Of a stretch of DNA of 64,000 bases, positions 47,370-60,046 are shown in pieces. The DNA lies in assembly GCA_036346255.1 (NCBI GenBank), contig CM070620.1:63598522-63662521 (forward strand). Direction: 5' to 3'. The notes under the pieces are model-generated. The model was not told where the DNA came from. It ran no database searches and saw only the letters and a list, made by a program, of their open reading frames with translations. The DNA is from Ampelocalamus luodianensis (Eukaryota; Streptophyta; Magnoliopsida; Poales; Poaceae). A program made the translations under genes and the position numbers. Position 1 is the stretch's first letter, and each line of letters begins with the position of its first letter.

Positions 47370-48360
47370 GCGCCATTAAAACCACTCCAGACCTCCCGCC
47401 AAATCTCGCCGTTAAAGACCTCCGTAGGTTAAATCCCACCGCTAGGATCACCCTCCTCCTTGGGGTCCTTGCAAAAGACCTCCTTGAGGTCCTCTGTGCG
47501 AAAAGGTCACCCTGGCCGCTTTTGTCAAACCGCCTCTCTGACCTCCTGGGGTCCTCTTTGCAAAAAGTCCTTCCTTAGTCGCTTTCAAAACCACCCCGAG
47601 CCACCCCACCAAGGTCCTCTTGTGCAAAAGACCACCCTCGGTCATTTGTAAAGAGAACCTTCAAAACTACGCTTAGGGTCCTCTTTGCAAAAGACCACCT
47701 CCGCCCTTTGTGAAGAAGTCGAGGACCTCCTCCGCCAGATCCGGACCGCTCATGACCTCCCACGGAGATCCGAACCGCCCGCACTTCTCTCGTTGAACAC
47801 TGTCGCATAGGACCTCCCCGCCAAGATCATGGCCATCCATGACCTCTCGGTGAAATCCTAGCCGCCCCGACTCTCCTCGCTTCATCTTAGCCGCTCAGAC
47901 CTCCCACCGGAGATCGTGACCGCCTAGGACCTCCTCGCCACTCCGGACCGTTAGATTTAGATCTAACGGGCCAGACTCTCTGTAGATCTCAACCGCCCAG
48001 ACCTCCTATGGGAGATCCGAGCCGTTAAGATCTCGCCCGATCAATCGCTGACCTTTAGACTTCCCTAGTGCTCTGGACCGCCAGATCTTGATCCGACGGC
48101 CACGACTCTCGCTAGGCGCGAGGACCTCCTTTGCATGCGCCAGGCGCACCGGTCGTAGCCATTGGATTCAAGATCTACGCTTAGACCTCCTCGCTAGATC
48201 TTGCCGCCTAGGACCTCCTCGTTAGATTCGCACCATCAAGTCTAGATCTAACGGCCAAGACCTCCTTGGCGCGATGAGGTCTTTGCGCCTGTGTGCTCGT
48301 AAGGGTTTTAGATTCGAGATCGTGAGCCGTGCGATCTTTGATCAACGCCCACGACCTCCC
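47370..48360 (+). repeat. GACCTCC repeat array in LTR copy 4
   Basis: Recurrent GACCTCC words every 25-50 bp with interleaved AGATC(T/C) and CCGTT/CCGCC blocks, as in copy 1. Confidence 0.7.
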
Positions 48361-50547
48361 CGCTTTATGGGTTTTCCAGATTTAGTCCAAAAGCTTTTAT
48401 TTGCACATATTAATTGTTTTAAACTTCAAAATTGCGTAACTTTTTCTCTCAGAGTCCAAATTTAACAAACTAAAGTTCGATAAATGCATCTCATAAAGTA
48501 CTTTAGCTTAGTATAGGTTTTGCAAGTAATTTTAATACTGAAATTAATCATGTCTTAGATTTAAAACTTAGAAAAATCATAACTAAATCATTTTAACTCC
48601 AAATGACCTGAAATTTTATATGGGTTACCACTATACCAGTGGGTAGCTACCATAAAATTTCAGCTTCAAAATCTTTCTAGAAAATATTTTTGCTACAGTG
48701 CTAATTATAATAAATTAGGTTTTTAGAGAATATCTTTGCACCACAAATCCAAATTAAGTTTTTCCAGTTTCTATGTCTAGGTTTGTTCGTATTTTACCTT
48801 GTGTATAAATTTCGTCACATTTGGATAATTTTTGCTTGCTCTTTTGTTTAAGTGTTGCTCGCCTTATTGGTTGTTTTCGCTCTTTCGCTTAGGATTCGAT
48901 ATTTATGTAATCCCAGAACGACCCTCCGCAACAAATTGAGCAAATGCAAGGTGCAAGCGCTTGATCATTTCCCATTAATCCCATTACTTTTAAAGTCTAA
49001 TATTTTGTTTAACTTCTATGTATGCATTGCTATTTTGTTGTTAAATTGATTAGTTAGACCTCTAGTTGCATAATCTGAGGTAAATAATTATCCTCTACTA
49101 CCGAGCCTAGGTTATTTGCTGTGAGTAGAGTTCGTTGGATGAGCTCTTGTCACTTAGTAGATTCGAATAAATATTGCTTAGCCATGCCTAGCATCGGTAG
49201 TATTGGGCGATCATCGACTTAGTCGGTGATCTTGATCACACAACTACTTATATTATTCCATTATGTCCAACCCTTGTGTTTTATTGATTTATAAATCAAA
49301 AACTGAAAACAAAACTATATCTTGACTTGGGCACAATGGTATGTTGATGTGATCGGTTGGGTGTGTGGAATGGTGCCTAAGTCCCTAAGGACCGAGTTAC
49401 TTGTGCCATTGATCCAAGCAATTATTGCGTGCTAACCACACAAGGGGGATATGGAACCTCTCTTGACTAAGTACTTTGGGAGGTGTTAATTATGAGCCGG
49501 TCGGTGGGTGTGTTCTGTGTGTGTGTGTTTGTGGTGTTGAGAGGAGCATTAGCGCACCTGTTAGGCTGCTTAATGTGTCTTTCTCCCGTGGGTTGCGGCT
49601 CTTAATTAGCATCGCCCATTGAAAGCGCCTTGTTAGACTTAGCCATGCCTCGCATACCAAAGGAAGTGTGCTAACCGTGGTGGTGGAAAGGCGGTCTCAT
49701 CGTGTGGGTACATTGGTACACCCTCGCAGGTTAAAACTATTCGAATAGCCTCGCCCTAGGTTATGGACACGCTTGGTTATTTCCACAAGAACTAGACTAC
49801 AACCTTTAAAAACTTAAACTTGACATGGGTGGTATGAAGGGTACTTCATGCTATTGTTGTGGTGACTATGGGTTAGTCACTTCTAGGTTGATGTTGTTCT
49901 CATCTATGTTATTATTGTCTCTCTTTATTTGAACAATAAAAGTTAATTGCAAACTTGCTTTGAATCTATTACCTTATTGTAAATGAAAACTTGCTTTATG
50001 TCAAAATAAGTCCAAAGCCTCACCCACTCAAATAAAGCTTGCATGTAGTTAATTATAGTTTCGTTATCTCACACGTCGTTCTTGCAGTACAAAAATAAGT
50101 TTTGTACTCATCCGCTTGCTTAATATTAATTGTTGCAGAGGAAGAAGGTGAGCCCCAAGGGCCTCACTTTTGTGAGTCGTGTTATGCGCTGCTTGGGACG
50201 ATTAGCTTGGCGGTCCGGTTGGTTGCCTTGTGGGTAAAGGCACACCGATTGGCTTTTGTTCATCGCCATCTTATGGCCATTTTGCTTCCACTGTGTATTT
50301 ACTTATCTTTATGAATTTTGGCCGGTCGGCCTCTCTTTGTAATAACTCTCTTATATTATCTATGTCTTTCGCTTGTTGCTTTGCTTCGCTCTATGTGTAT
50401 GAATGGAATTGATGCATGATTTTGTAACGGGTGTGTATAACGCATTTTGGAAGTATACATATTCGAGGTTGGTTTATTTGATTTGTACCGTTAGGACCAA
50501 GTGGATGGTTAAACAAAGATGCCGAATAAACCGGGTCCTCACAAAGT

Positions 50548-50560
50548 TGGTATCGAGCCA
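50548..50560 (+). promoter_or_regulatory. Primer-binding site of the compound element, first copy
   Basis: TGGTATCGAGCCA begins 4 nt after the LTR end. It matches the initiator tRNA-Met complement except for one missing A after TGGTATC. The second copy (58475) has the same lesion. Confidence 0.8.
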
Positions 50561-52350
50561 TTCCGACCGTAGTAACCCAAGCTTGATCGCCCTTAGGATA
50601 TTTTGAAAACCTTATTTTCAAAGGGTCAATGATTTGTGAAAGCTTAAGTAAGTTCTCTGATTTTATTCCTTACCTATCTTAGCTTTCTTCTTCGCCTTGC
50701 TCTAATTTGAGTTTTAAAAGTGTTTTCCCTTTCCTTCTCTCAAAAGATAGTCATTATCGATTAATTGGGTTTTGGGACCAATGAGCTTGGCAAATTGAAA
50801 TGTTAGCCGCCTCTACAAGGTTTTGAAGCTCCGGTTGAAGATTTCAATTAGGAGGCTTGGATGCAAACTGACAGCGATCATTCAGTTCCTGACAGCAAGC
50901 TCAGAGGTTCTAACCAGGGTAGAAAATGAGAGGTTAATCAAGTAAAACTTGTGGGAATAAAAGGGTAAGATGTGATACTAGTTAGCTAAGTATCTAACGT
51001 TATTTTTATCGCCTTAACCTTGTTCTTGAGTAGTGTTAGACTTGTCGTAGTGTGCTGAAATTTTTATCTTCTCACCCTATTACTCGTTCATTCAATACGG
51101 GTTAATGGCATTGAGAAGTTGAGCTTGGTTTAATGTTTCCTTTGTTGATTTGGAGCCTTTTGGAAGCATTTAAAGTTTGTTTACTTGCTGTTTTTGGTTT
51201 TGTCTAGGTGATACCTCATTTCCCTAGTTGTTAACTTTTCGCTTTCATCAACTTCAAGTTTTGGGCGGTGTTGCTAACCAAAGTTATTAGTAACACCCTT
51301 GTTCTCTAAACCTTTTCAAGGCATTTAAAATAAAATAGAACCATTTGGTTTTGATGAGAGTTCAAGACTTAACCTAATTTTCCAAAGAGTCCTAAATGAC
51401 TAAAACAAATTTCAATGCATCAAACTTGGAAGTTCGTTGTGTTGAGTGGGTTCTAAAACTACCCAGCCTCCCTTTTGGTTCTGTCTTCTCTAAGAACTCT
51501 CTTCGATGCCCTTTCTCTCGAATATCCATACCGCGCCAACTAGGTATTACCGCTATGCGGTATTACTCCGCTCAACTCCTGGTCACACCGCTTCATGAGA
51601 GAAACAAACTCTTAAGAACATAGGTTCGGGAATCCCTTACCGCCATGTAGCCACTGTGATTATCAAGGTGTGATGGTACGAGTCCCGCAAACTCGCAAAG
51701 ACCGTTGTTTGGACCTCTTTATACCATATGAGACCTCCTTGATTTAATCCGAGCCATCTGCACTCTTTGTGGATCAATCTTGACCGTTAATGACTACGAC
51801 ATGGGAATTCATTACCATCCGGCAAGACTAATGTTATCGCCGATACAATTAGTCAAAAGGTGTTTTGCAATGCATTGTTGCTCCAGAATCGCACCTACCC
51901 TCCTTGAAGACTTTTATTGTCTCAACTCGTGTGGTTGAGCACGGTCTATTGCCGCCTTGGTTGTGCAACCAACCCCGCGCATCGATCAAGTTTGCTCGCA
52001 TCGGATGTCGGAGTGAACCAAATCAAGCAAAATGATAAGATCGAACAACCAACTTCGCTTGTTGAGATCGATTTCGCGCACTCAACCGCATGTAAGGGCT
52101 ATGCGGATCGCTGTCGCCACAAGTTGTTTACTGCGTGGCCTAAATGGCCATAGTCCATCTAAGAAGTCGTCGCGGAGGGATGACTCGTAGCTAGTTAGCA
52201 GCCGAGATTCCATTGTTAGTGGAGTTAACTGCACATATCGCTCCGAATTAACTGCACAAATTGTTCCGAATTGACCGCACAAATCGCTTCCACCAACTAA
52301 CCACTACCGCACCACCTCCCATAGTATCGTGAAAGAGCTCTCACCGTTAA
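50561..52350 (+). other. Non-coding internal region of the compound element
   Basis: This is where gag, protease, RT and RNase H should be, but none of these domains was recognised and all frames are short. A second, partial copy is at 58471-59849. The element is therefore a large internal-deletion derivative. Confidence 0.6.
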
Positions 52351-52353
52351 TCC

Positions 52354-53356
52354 TTGTTGTATCTAGACCTAGTAAGTTTTCCCGTGTCGACTAAAAATGG
52401 CACGTTTTCGCCGCCTAAACCAGATTCGCATCGGCCACCTTGCGGAGCTCTATATCGCCAGATAGTGAGCTTGCATGGTGCCAAGACGATCATCTCGATC
52501 GTGGTTCCATCTTCACTTCCCAGCTCGCCTAGCTTGCAAGAAGCTATGGAACTCGCTTTTCTTTCACCAAAGATTTCACCCCAAACAGATGGTCGACCGA
52601 GAGGGTCAACTGTGTTTTGGAGGACATGTCGCGAGCTTGTGTCCTTGCCTATGGGAAGCACTGGAGAAGTGCTTGCCATTCGCCGAAGTTTTCTTACAAC
52701 CACGCTTTCAAGCCGCCTCTGCATGGCACCATTCGAGGCCTTATACGGAGAAAGTGTAGAACCCCGTTGAACTGGTCCGAGACCGTGAAAGACCTTTCTT
52801 TGGCCCGGCTCGATTAATGAGGCCGAGAGTCAAGTCCACTCATTCGGATCGCTGCGCACACTCAATCCAGCGTAAGAGCTATGCGGATCGCCGCCGCCGT
52901 GAGTTAAGCTTTGAGCCCAATGACTTCGCTTATCCCAAGGTTTCTCCTATGAAAGGTCACCGCTTTGGTGTCAAGGGAAAGTTAGCTCCTCGATATGTCG
53001 GCCCCACCGTATTATCGAGAAGAAAGGAGCCGTTGCTCACAAGTTGGAGTTGCTCACGCACTTGCGGAGTACATGATGTGTTCCATGTGTCCCAACTAAA
53101 GAAGTGCCTCCGTGTTCCAACAGAGGAAGCTCGCTGGAAATTCTTGATGTCCAGAAGATTTGACTCATCGCAGCGCCCTGCTCGCATACTCGAGGAAGTC
53201 GAACGAAGAACGAGGAATAAGACCATCAAGTTCCTTAAGGTTCAGTGGTCAAATCATTCCGAGGATGAGGCTACTTGGGAGCGAGAAGATCGCCTCGTGC
53301 AGCACTACCCTCTTTCTTTTCCGAGTGAACCAAATCTCTGGACGAGATTTTTGTAA
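52354..53356 (+). pseudogene. Chromovirus integrase C-terminal half with GPY/F module and chromodomain
   Basis: Integrase fragments spread over three frames: HPKQMVDREGQLC-like and WSTERVNCVLEDMSRACVL near 52580-52640, MAPFEALYGE and IRRKCRTPLNWSETVKDL near 52720-52790. The frame 52817-53356 has ADRRRRELSFEPNDFAY, then VKGKLAPRYVGP (GPY/F), VHDVFHVSQLKKCLRVP, and a chromodomain (RTRNKTIKFLKVQWSNHSED, then ATWERED). This combination marks the Tekay lineage of chromoviruses, whose chromodomain is thought to direct integration to heterochromatin. The catalytic Asp residues upstream are not in a usable frame. It ends at the polypurine tract. Confidence 0.9.
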
Positions 53357-53366
53357 GGGGGAGGTT
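53354..53366 (+). promoter_or_regulatory. Polypurine tract before LTR copy 5
   Basis: TAAGGGGGAGGTT abuts the TGTAACATCCC start of copy 5 and confirms it as a 3' LTR. Confidence 0.85.
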
Positions 53367-56300
53367 TGTAACATCCCCAATTTCAACTTGTGGTGTAAGT
53401 GTAAGAAAATGAGTAGAAATTAAAACTTTTTCTTACATCATGTATTTCTCAGTGTACTAAACAATTATTGTACAAGAGTATGGGAATACAAAGTCACAAG
53501 TCTTTTGATCCAAATCTTGATCCTCCAAAAACAATCTTGTCGAATATCTTGATCATCTCCTGTAAATATTTTTCCTAAGTTCTTGGGATGGTATGTGGCC
53601 CCTCTGAAAATTTCACAATTTTTAGAAATTGTTTGAGTATTTTAGAGGGCAACAAACCTTAAACTGTAACATTGTATAAATTTTGGGGAAAATGTATAGC
53701 ACAAAAACTCCTAAAAATTTTATACAAGGTCCAACTCAAGGTTAGCAAGCTATCACAAAATTTCATAGAATTTGGAGCTAGTTTGCTAGCTCTAAAAGTC
53801 CCTTCAAGATTCCAGTTCAAATTAAACCCCAAGCCCGGTCCGAGTCGACTTGGACTCGCACTCTCCGTGTCTTGGTCACACCGAGCCGCTTAGCCGTGTC
53901 GGGCTCGGGCATTTGGACACAGTGGTCCGGGCCGTTGATTTTAACCGACGCCAAAGACCTCCTCGGTCTTTGTAAAGGACCTCCCACCCGCACGACCTCC
54001 TCGTGTTCTTTACAAAGACAACCTCAAGGGCCTTCCCAGACCTCCTTTGCACCTTTGCAAAGACCACCTGGCGACCTCTCACCCTCCACGACCACCCCTA
54101 GCGCTGGGTGATCGTGGGCCATCTCTCTTGAGATCCGCGGCTCGCACTCTCCCTAAGTGTTAGGACCTCTAATACTTGGCTCAAGATCCGAGCCCTTTGA
54201 TTTCAATCCAACACCACGACCTCCCGGTGGAGCTGGCCACGATTTAGCCGTTGAGTTCATTTGACCCGCCTTCCTATTTCTCTCACCGTCGGGTGGGCCC
54301 GGGCATTATCAATTTTTGTGCGTGGCAAGAGGGAGCAAGGCCTTGTCAACTCTAGGGTCGACAACGGCTATGTGCCGCCAACATTAAATGTCCGCAAAGA
54401 CCTTTGCTCAAAAGTCACCCCGACACCGCTCCCATCATGTCGTTGATGCCCTAGCTCTGCACCCGAGTGGGTGTGACCTTGTTTTCATTTTTGGCGCCGG
54501 CTATATATGGATCCCTGCTTCTCCTTAAGTTTCTTTGGATCCATTCTTGCACCCCTAGTTTCTTCCTCCGCTCTTGAGCTCAAGTCACCCAAAGCCTCTC
54601 ACACCATTGCTGCCGACCTTGGAGCTCTCCCGCGATCCTTGAGCTCCAAAGTGGTTCATTATTGCAATTTTGGCTAATCCTTTGTTCTCTTGGTCACCTC
54701 GAGCCTCTCGACTTGCTTTGTTTGACCTTCACAGAGGTTGATAAAGTAGGAGCGTGTGGTTCGTGGCCGGAGCGCCGCCTTCTTCACCTCCGCGACCTCC
54801 ACCTTCACCGAGCTCTTGCGCCACCTCTAGCTCCTCCATTCCCCGGTCGAGATTTCAAGATCGGAAATCCCTATTCTTTAGACCTCTTCGGTTTTCGCCG
54901 CCAGAATTGGTCCCCGCGGTTATCTCCTGCTAGCCGCTGGGTGGTGTGTTGGTGTAGTTTTGGCACCCTTAGGTCCTCCGTCCTATTTGGAGCTCATTCG
55001 TGTTTTGGTTTCGCCGACGAGGTCCACATCGCCGCGGCAAGCCGCCAGGCACGCCGGTTTTGTCAATTCAAAACCTCCTGCTGCTATATTCTTAGGACCA
55101 CTTTAATGCTCAAATCATTGCTCATCATTGGTGCATTAATTGTGTCCTAATTTGTGCCGTGGAGTCACCGACGTGTGGGCCATGGGTTTAGAATTAAAGT
55201 TTGGAAATCATTAAGTGTCCCTTTAGTTTCATTTATTGTCAATCATCCGGAGCATTTAATTTGTCTTAACCGCCGCTTTGTCGTTGTCCGAGGTCTCGCG
55301 CCATTAAAACCACTCCAGACCTCCCGCCAAATCCTCGGCCGTTAAAGACCTCCGTAGGTTAAATCCCACCGCTAGGATCACCCTCCTCCTTGGGGTCCTT
55401 GCAAAAGACCTCCTTGAGGTCCTCTCAGGCGGAAAAGGTCACCCTGGCCGCTTTTGTCAAAACCGCCTCTCTGACCTCCTTGGGGTCCTCTTTGCAAAAG
55501 TCCTTCCTTAGTCGCCAAAACCACCCCGAGCCACCCCACCAAGGTCCTCTTGTGCAAAGACCACCCGGTCATTTGTAAAGAGAACCTTCAAAACTACGCT
55601 TAGGGTCCTCTTTGCAAAAAAAGACCACCGCCCTTTGTGAAGAAGTCGAGGACCTCCTCTCGCTCAGATCTGGACCGCTCATGACCTCCCACGGAGATCC
55701 GAACCGCCCGCACTCTCTCTGTTGAACACTGTCGATAGGACCTCCCGCCAAGATCATGGCCATCCATGACCTCCTCGGTGAAATCCTAGCCGCCCCGACC
55801 TCCTCGCTTCATCTTAGCCGCTCAGACCTCCCACCGGAGATCGTGACCGCTCTAGGACCTCCGCCACTCTCGGACCGTTAGATTTAGATCTAACGGGCTA
55901 GACCTCTCGAGTAGATCTCAACCGCCCAGACCTCCTATGGGAGATCCGAGCCGCTAAGATCTCGCCTCGATCAATCGCTGACCTTTAGACCTCCCTAGTG
56001 CTCGGGACCGCCAGATCTTGATCCGACGGCCACGACTCTCGTTAGCGCGAGGACCTCCTTTGCATGCGCTGCGCGTGCACCGGTCGTAGCCATTGATTCA
56101 AGATCTACGCTTAGACCTCCTCGCTAGATCTTGCCGCCTAGGACCTCCTCGCTAGATTCGCACCATCAAGTCTAGATCTAACGGCTAAGACCTCCCTTGG
56201 CGCGATGAGGTCTTTGCGCCTGTGTGCTCGTAAGGGTTTTAGATTCGAGATCGTGAGCCGTGCGATCTTTGATCAACGCCCACGACCTCCCGCTTTATGG

Positions 56301-58470
56301 GTTTTCCAGATTTAGTCCAAAAGCTTTTATTTGCACATATTAATTGTTTTAAACTTCAAAATTGCGTAACTTTTCTCTCAGAGCTCCAAATTTAACAAAC
56401 TAAAGTTCGATAAATGCATCTGTTAAAGTACTTTAGCTTAGTATAGGTTTTGCAAGAATTTTTAATACTGAAATTAATCATGTCTTAGATTTAAAACTTA
56501 GAAAATCATAACTAAATCATTTTAACTCCAAATGACCTGAAATTTTATATGGGTTACCACTATACCAGTGGGTAGCTACCATAAAATTTCAGCTTCAAAA
56601 TCTTTCTAGAAAATATTTTTGCTACAGTGCTAATTATGGCCGAAATTAGGTTTTTAGAGAATATCTTTGCACCACAAATCCAAATTAAGTTTTTCCAGTT
56701 TCTATGTCTAGGTTTGTTCGTATTTTACCTTGTGTATAAATTTCGTCACATTTGGATAATTTTTGCTTGCTCTTTGTTTAAGTGTTGCTCGCCTTATTGG
56801 TTGTTTTCGCTCTTTCGCTTAGGATTCGATATTTATGTAATCCCGAGAACGACCCTCCGCAACAAATTGAGCAAAAACAAGGTGCAAGCAGCTTGATCAT
56901 TTCCCATTAATCCCATTACTTTTAAAGTCTAATATTTTGTTTAACTTCTATGTATGCATTGCTATTTTGTTGTTAAATTGATTAGTTAGACCTCTAGTTG
57001 CATAATCAGAGGTAAATAATTATCCTCTACTACCCGAGCCTAGGTTATTTGTCGTGAGTAGAGTTCGTTGGATGAGCTCTTGTCACTTAGTAGATTCGAA
57101 TAAATATTGCTTAGCCATGCCTAGCATCGGTAGTATTGGGCTTATCATCGACTTAGTCGGTGATCTTGATCACACAACTACTTATATTATTCCATTATGT
57201 CCAACCCTTGTGTTTTATTGATTTATAAATCAAAACTGAAAACAAAACTATATCTTGACTTGGGCACAATGGTATGTTGATGTGATCGGTTGGGTGTGTG
57301 GAATGGTGCCTAAGTCCCTAAGGACCGAGTTACTTGTGCCATTGATCCAAGCAATTATTGCGTACAACCACACAAGGGGATATGGAACCTCTCTTGACTA
57401 AGTACTTTGGGAGGTGTTAATTATGAGCTGGTCGGTGGGTGTGTTGCGTGTGTGTGTTTGTGGTGTTGAGAGGAGCATTAGCGCACCTGTTAGGCTGCTT
57501 AATGTGTCTTTCTCCGTGGGTTGCGGCTCTTAATTAGCATCGCCCATTGGAAAGCGCCTTGTTAGACTTAGCCATGCCCGCATACCAAAGGAAGTGTGCT
57601 AACCGTGGTGGTGGAAAGGCGGTCTATCGTGTGGGTACATTGGTACACCCCGCAGGTTAAAACTATTCGAATAGCCTCGCCCCAGGTTATGGACACGCTT
57701 GGTTATTTCCCACAAGAACTAGACTACAACCTTTTAAAAACTTAAACTTGACATGGGTGGTATGAAGGGTACTTCATGCTATTGTTGTGGTGACTATGGG
57801 TTAGTCACTTCTAGGTTGATGTTGTTCTCATCTATGTTATTATTGTCTCTCTTTATTTGAACAATAAAAGTTAATTGCAAACTTGCTTTGAATCTATTAC
57901 CTTATTGTAAATGAAAACTTGCTTTATGTCAAAATAAGTCCAAAGCCTCACCCACTCAAATAAAGCTTGCATGTAGTTAATTATAGTTCGTTATCTCACA
58001 CGTCAGCCTTGAGTACAAAAATAAGTTTTGTACTCATCCGCTTTGCTTAATATTAATTGTTGCAGAGGAAGAAGGTGAGCCCCAAGGGCCTCACTTTTGT
58101 GAGTCAGTGTTGCGCGCTGCTTGGGACGATTAGCTTGGCGGTCCGGTTGGTTGCCTTGTGGGTAAAGGCACACCGATTGGCTTTTGTTCATCGCCATCTT
58201 ATGGCCATTTTGCTTCCACTGTATTTACTTATCTTTATGAATTTTGGCCAGTCGGCCTCTCTTTGTAATAACTCTCTTATATTATCTATGTCTTTCGCTT
58301 GTTGCTTTTGCTTCGCTCTATGTGTATGAATGGAATTGATGCATGATTTTGTAACGGTGTGTATATCGCATTTTGGAAGTATACATATCTCGAGGCTGGT
58401 TTATTTGATTTGTACCGTTAGGACCAAGTGGATGGTTAAACAAAGAAGCCGAATAAACCGGGTCCTCACA
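53367..58470 (+). repeat. LTR copy 5 (5,104 bp)
   Basis: A complete family A LTR with TGTAACATCC start and GGGTCCTCACA end. It is followed by a second primer site, so it serves as 3' LTR of the first unit and 5' LTR of the second. TATATATGG is at 54502-54510, a GACCTCC array at about 55310-56290, and palindrome CTATTCGAATAG at 57663-57674. Confidence 0.94.
55310..56290 (+). repeat. GACCTCC repeat array in LTR copy 5
   Basis: Same array as in copy 4, with many small indels between the two. Confidence 0.7.
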
Positions 58471-58474
58471 AAGT

Positions 58475-58487
58475 TGGTATCGAGCCA
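58475..58487 (+). promoter_or_regulatory. Primer-binding site of the compound element, second copy
   Basis: TGGTATCGAGCCA begins 4 nt after the end of LTR copy 5, identical to the first copy including its missing A. Confidence 0.8.
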
Positions 58488-59849
58488 TTCCGACCGTAGT
58501 AACCCAAGCTTGATCGTCCTTAGGATATTTTGAAAACCTTATTTTCAAAGGGTCAATGATTTGTGAAAGCTTAAGTAAGTTCTCGGATTTTATTCCTTAC
58601 CTATCTTAGCTTTCTTCTTTCGTCTTGCTCTAATTTGAGTTTTAAAAGTGTTTTCCTTTCCTTCTCTCAAAAGATAGTCATTATCGACATTGGGTTTTGG
58701 GACCAATGAGCTTGGCAAATTGAAATGTTAGCCGCCTCTACAAGGTTTTGAAGCTCCGGTTGAAGATTTCAATTAGGAGGCTTGGATGCGAAACTGACAG
58801 CGATCATTCAGCTTCCGGACAGCAAGCTCAGAGGTTCTAACCAGGTAGAAAATGAGAGGTTAATCAAGTAAAACTTGTGGGAATAAAAGGGTAAGATGTG
58901 ATACTAGTTAGCTAAGTATCTAACGTTATTTTTATCACCTTAACCTTGTTCTTGAGTAGTGTTAGACTTGTCGTAGTGTGCTGAAATTTTTATCTTCTCA
59001 CCCTATTACTCGTTCATTCAATACGGGTTAATGGCATTGAGAAGTTGAGCTTGGTTTAATGTTTCCTTTGTTGATTTGGAGCCTTTTGGAAGCATTTAAA
59101 GTTTGTTTACTTGCTGTTTTTGGTTTTTGTCTAGGGTGATACCTCATTTCCCCTAGTTGTTAACTTTTCGCTTTCATCAACTTCAAGTTTTGGGCGGTGT
59201 TGCTAACCAAAGTTATTAGTAACACCCTTGTTCTCTAAACCTTTTCAAGGCATTTAAAATAAAATAGAACCATTTGGTTTTGATGAGAGTTCAAGACTTA
59301 ACCTAATTTTCCGAAAGAGTCCTAAATGACTAAAACAAATTTCAATGCACCAAACTTGGAAGTTCGTTGTGTTGAGTGGGTTCTAAAACTACCCAGCCTC
59401 CCTTTCGGTTCTGTCTTTCTAAGAACTCTCTTCTGCACCCTTTCTCTCGAATATCCATACCGCACAACTAGGTATTACCGCTATGCGGTATTACCTCCGC
59501 TCAACTCTGGTCACACCGCTTCATGAGAGAAACAAACTCTTAAGAACATAGGTTCTGGGAATCCCTTCACGCTGTAGCCACTGTATTACCGAAGGTGTGA
59601 TGGTACCGAGTCCCGCAAACTCGCAAAGACCAGTGTTTGGACCTCTTTATACCATATGAGACCTCCTTGATTTAATCCGAGCCATCTGCACCCCTTGTGG
59701 ATCAATCTTGACCGTTAATGACTACGACATGGGAATTCATTACTATCCGGCAAGACTAATGTTATCGCCGATACAATTAGTCAAAAAGGTGTTTTGCAAT
59801 GCATTGTTGCTCCAGGAACTGCAGCCTACCCTCCTTGAAGACTTTTATT
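58488..59849 (+). other. Second, 3'-truncated copy of the internal region
   Basis: It parallels 50561 to about 51920 and stops at a TATT junction where LTR 3' sequence begins. No coding domain is present. Confidence 0.8.
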
Positions 59850-60041
59850 ATCTATGTCTTTCAGTTGTTGCTTTTGCTTCGGCTCTATGTGTATGAATGG
59901 AATTGATGCATGATTTTGTAACGGGTGTGTATATCTTGCATTTGGAAGTATACATATCTCGAGGTCGGGTTTATTTGATTTGTATCGTTAGGACCAAGTG
60001 GATGGTTAAACAAGACAAGCCGAATAAACCGGGTCCTCACA
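59846..60041 (+). repeat. Third LTR, only the last 196 bp
   Basis: It matches the 3' ends of copies 4 and 5 from CTATGTCTTTC to GGGTCCTCACA. The remaining ~4.9 kb of this LTR and the 3' part of the internal region were deleted. Confidence 0.9.
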
Positions 60042-60046
60042 GAACA

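Larger units (their letters stand above)
45459..50543 (+). repeat. LTR copy 4 (5' LTR of the compound element)
   Basis: It matches copy 5 along its length, apart from the 7 missing terminal bases and many small indels. It carries TATATATGG at 46579-46587, GACCTCC arrays (about 46030-46330 and 47370-48360), palindrome CTATTCGAATAG at 49737-49748, and a stem-loop region partly spoiled by indels (right arm of the terminal stem near 50512-50532). A primer site follows. Confidence 0.92.
45459..60041 (+). mobile_element. Compound family A chromovirus: LTR-internal-LTR-internal-truncated LTR (14.6 kb)
   Basis: One GAACA duplication (45454-45458 and 60042-60046) bounds the whole block, so it behaves as a single insertion into Tat gag. 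Order: LTR copy 4 (45459-50543), internal region (50544-53366), LTR copy 5 (53367-58470), second internal copy (58471 to about 59845), and 196 bp of LTR 3' end (59846-60041). The first 7 bp of copy 4 (TGTAACA) are missing, consistent with deletion between two AACA repeats. The junction at 59846-59849 has TATT shared by both parents. Such arrays arise by unequal recombination between LTRs of sister copies. Confidence 0.85.
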
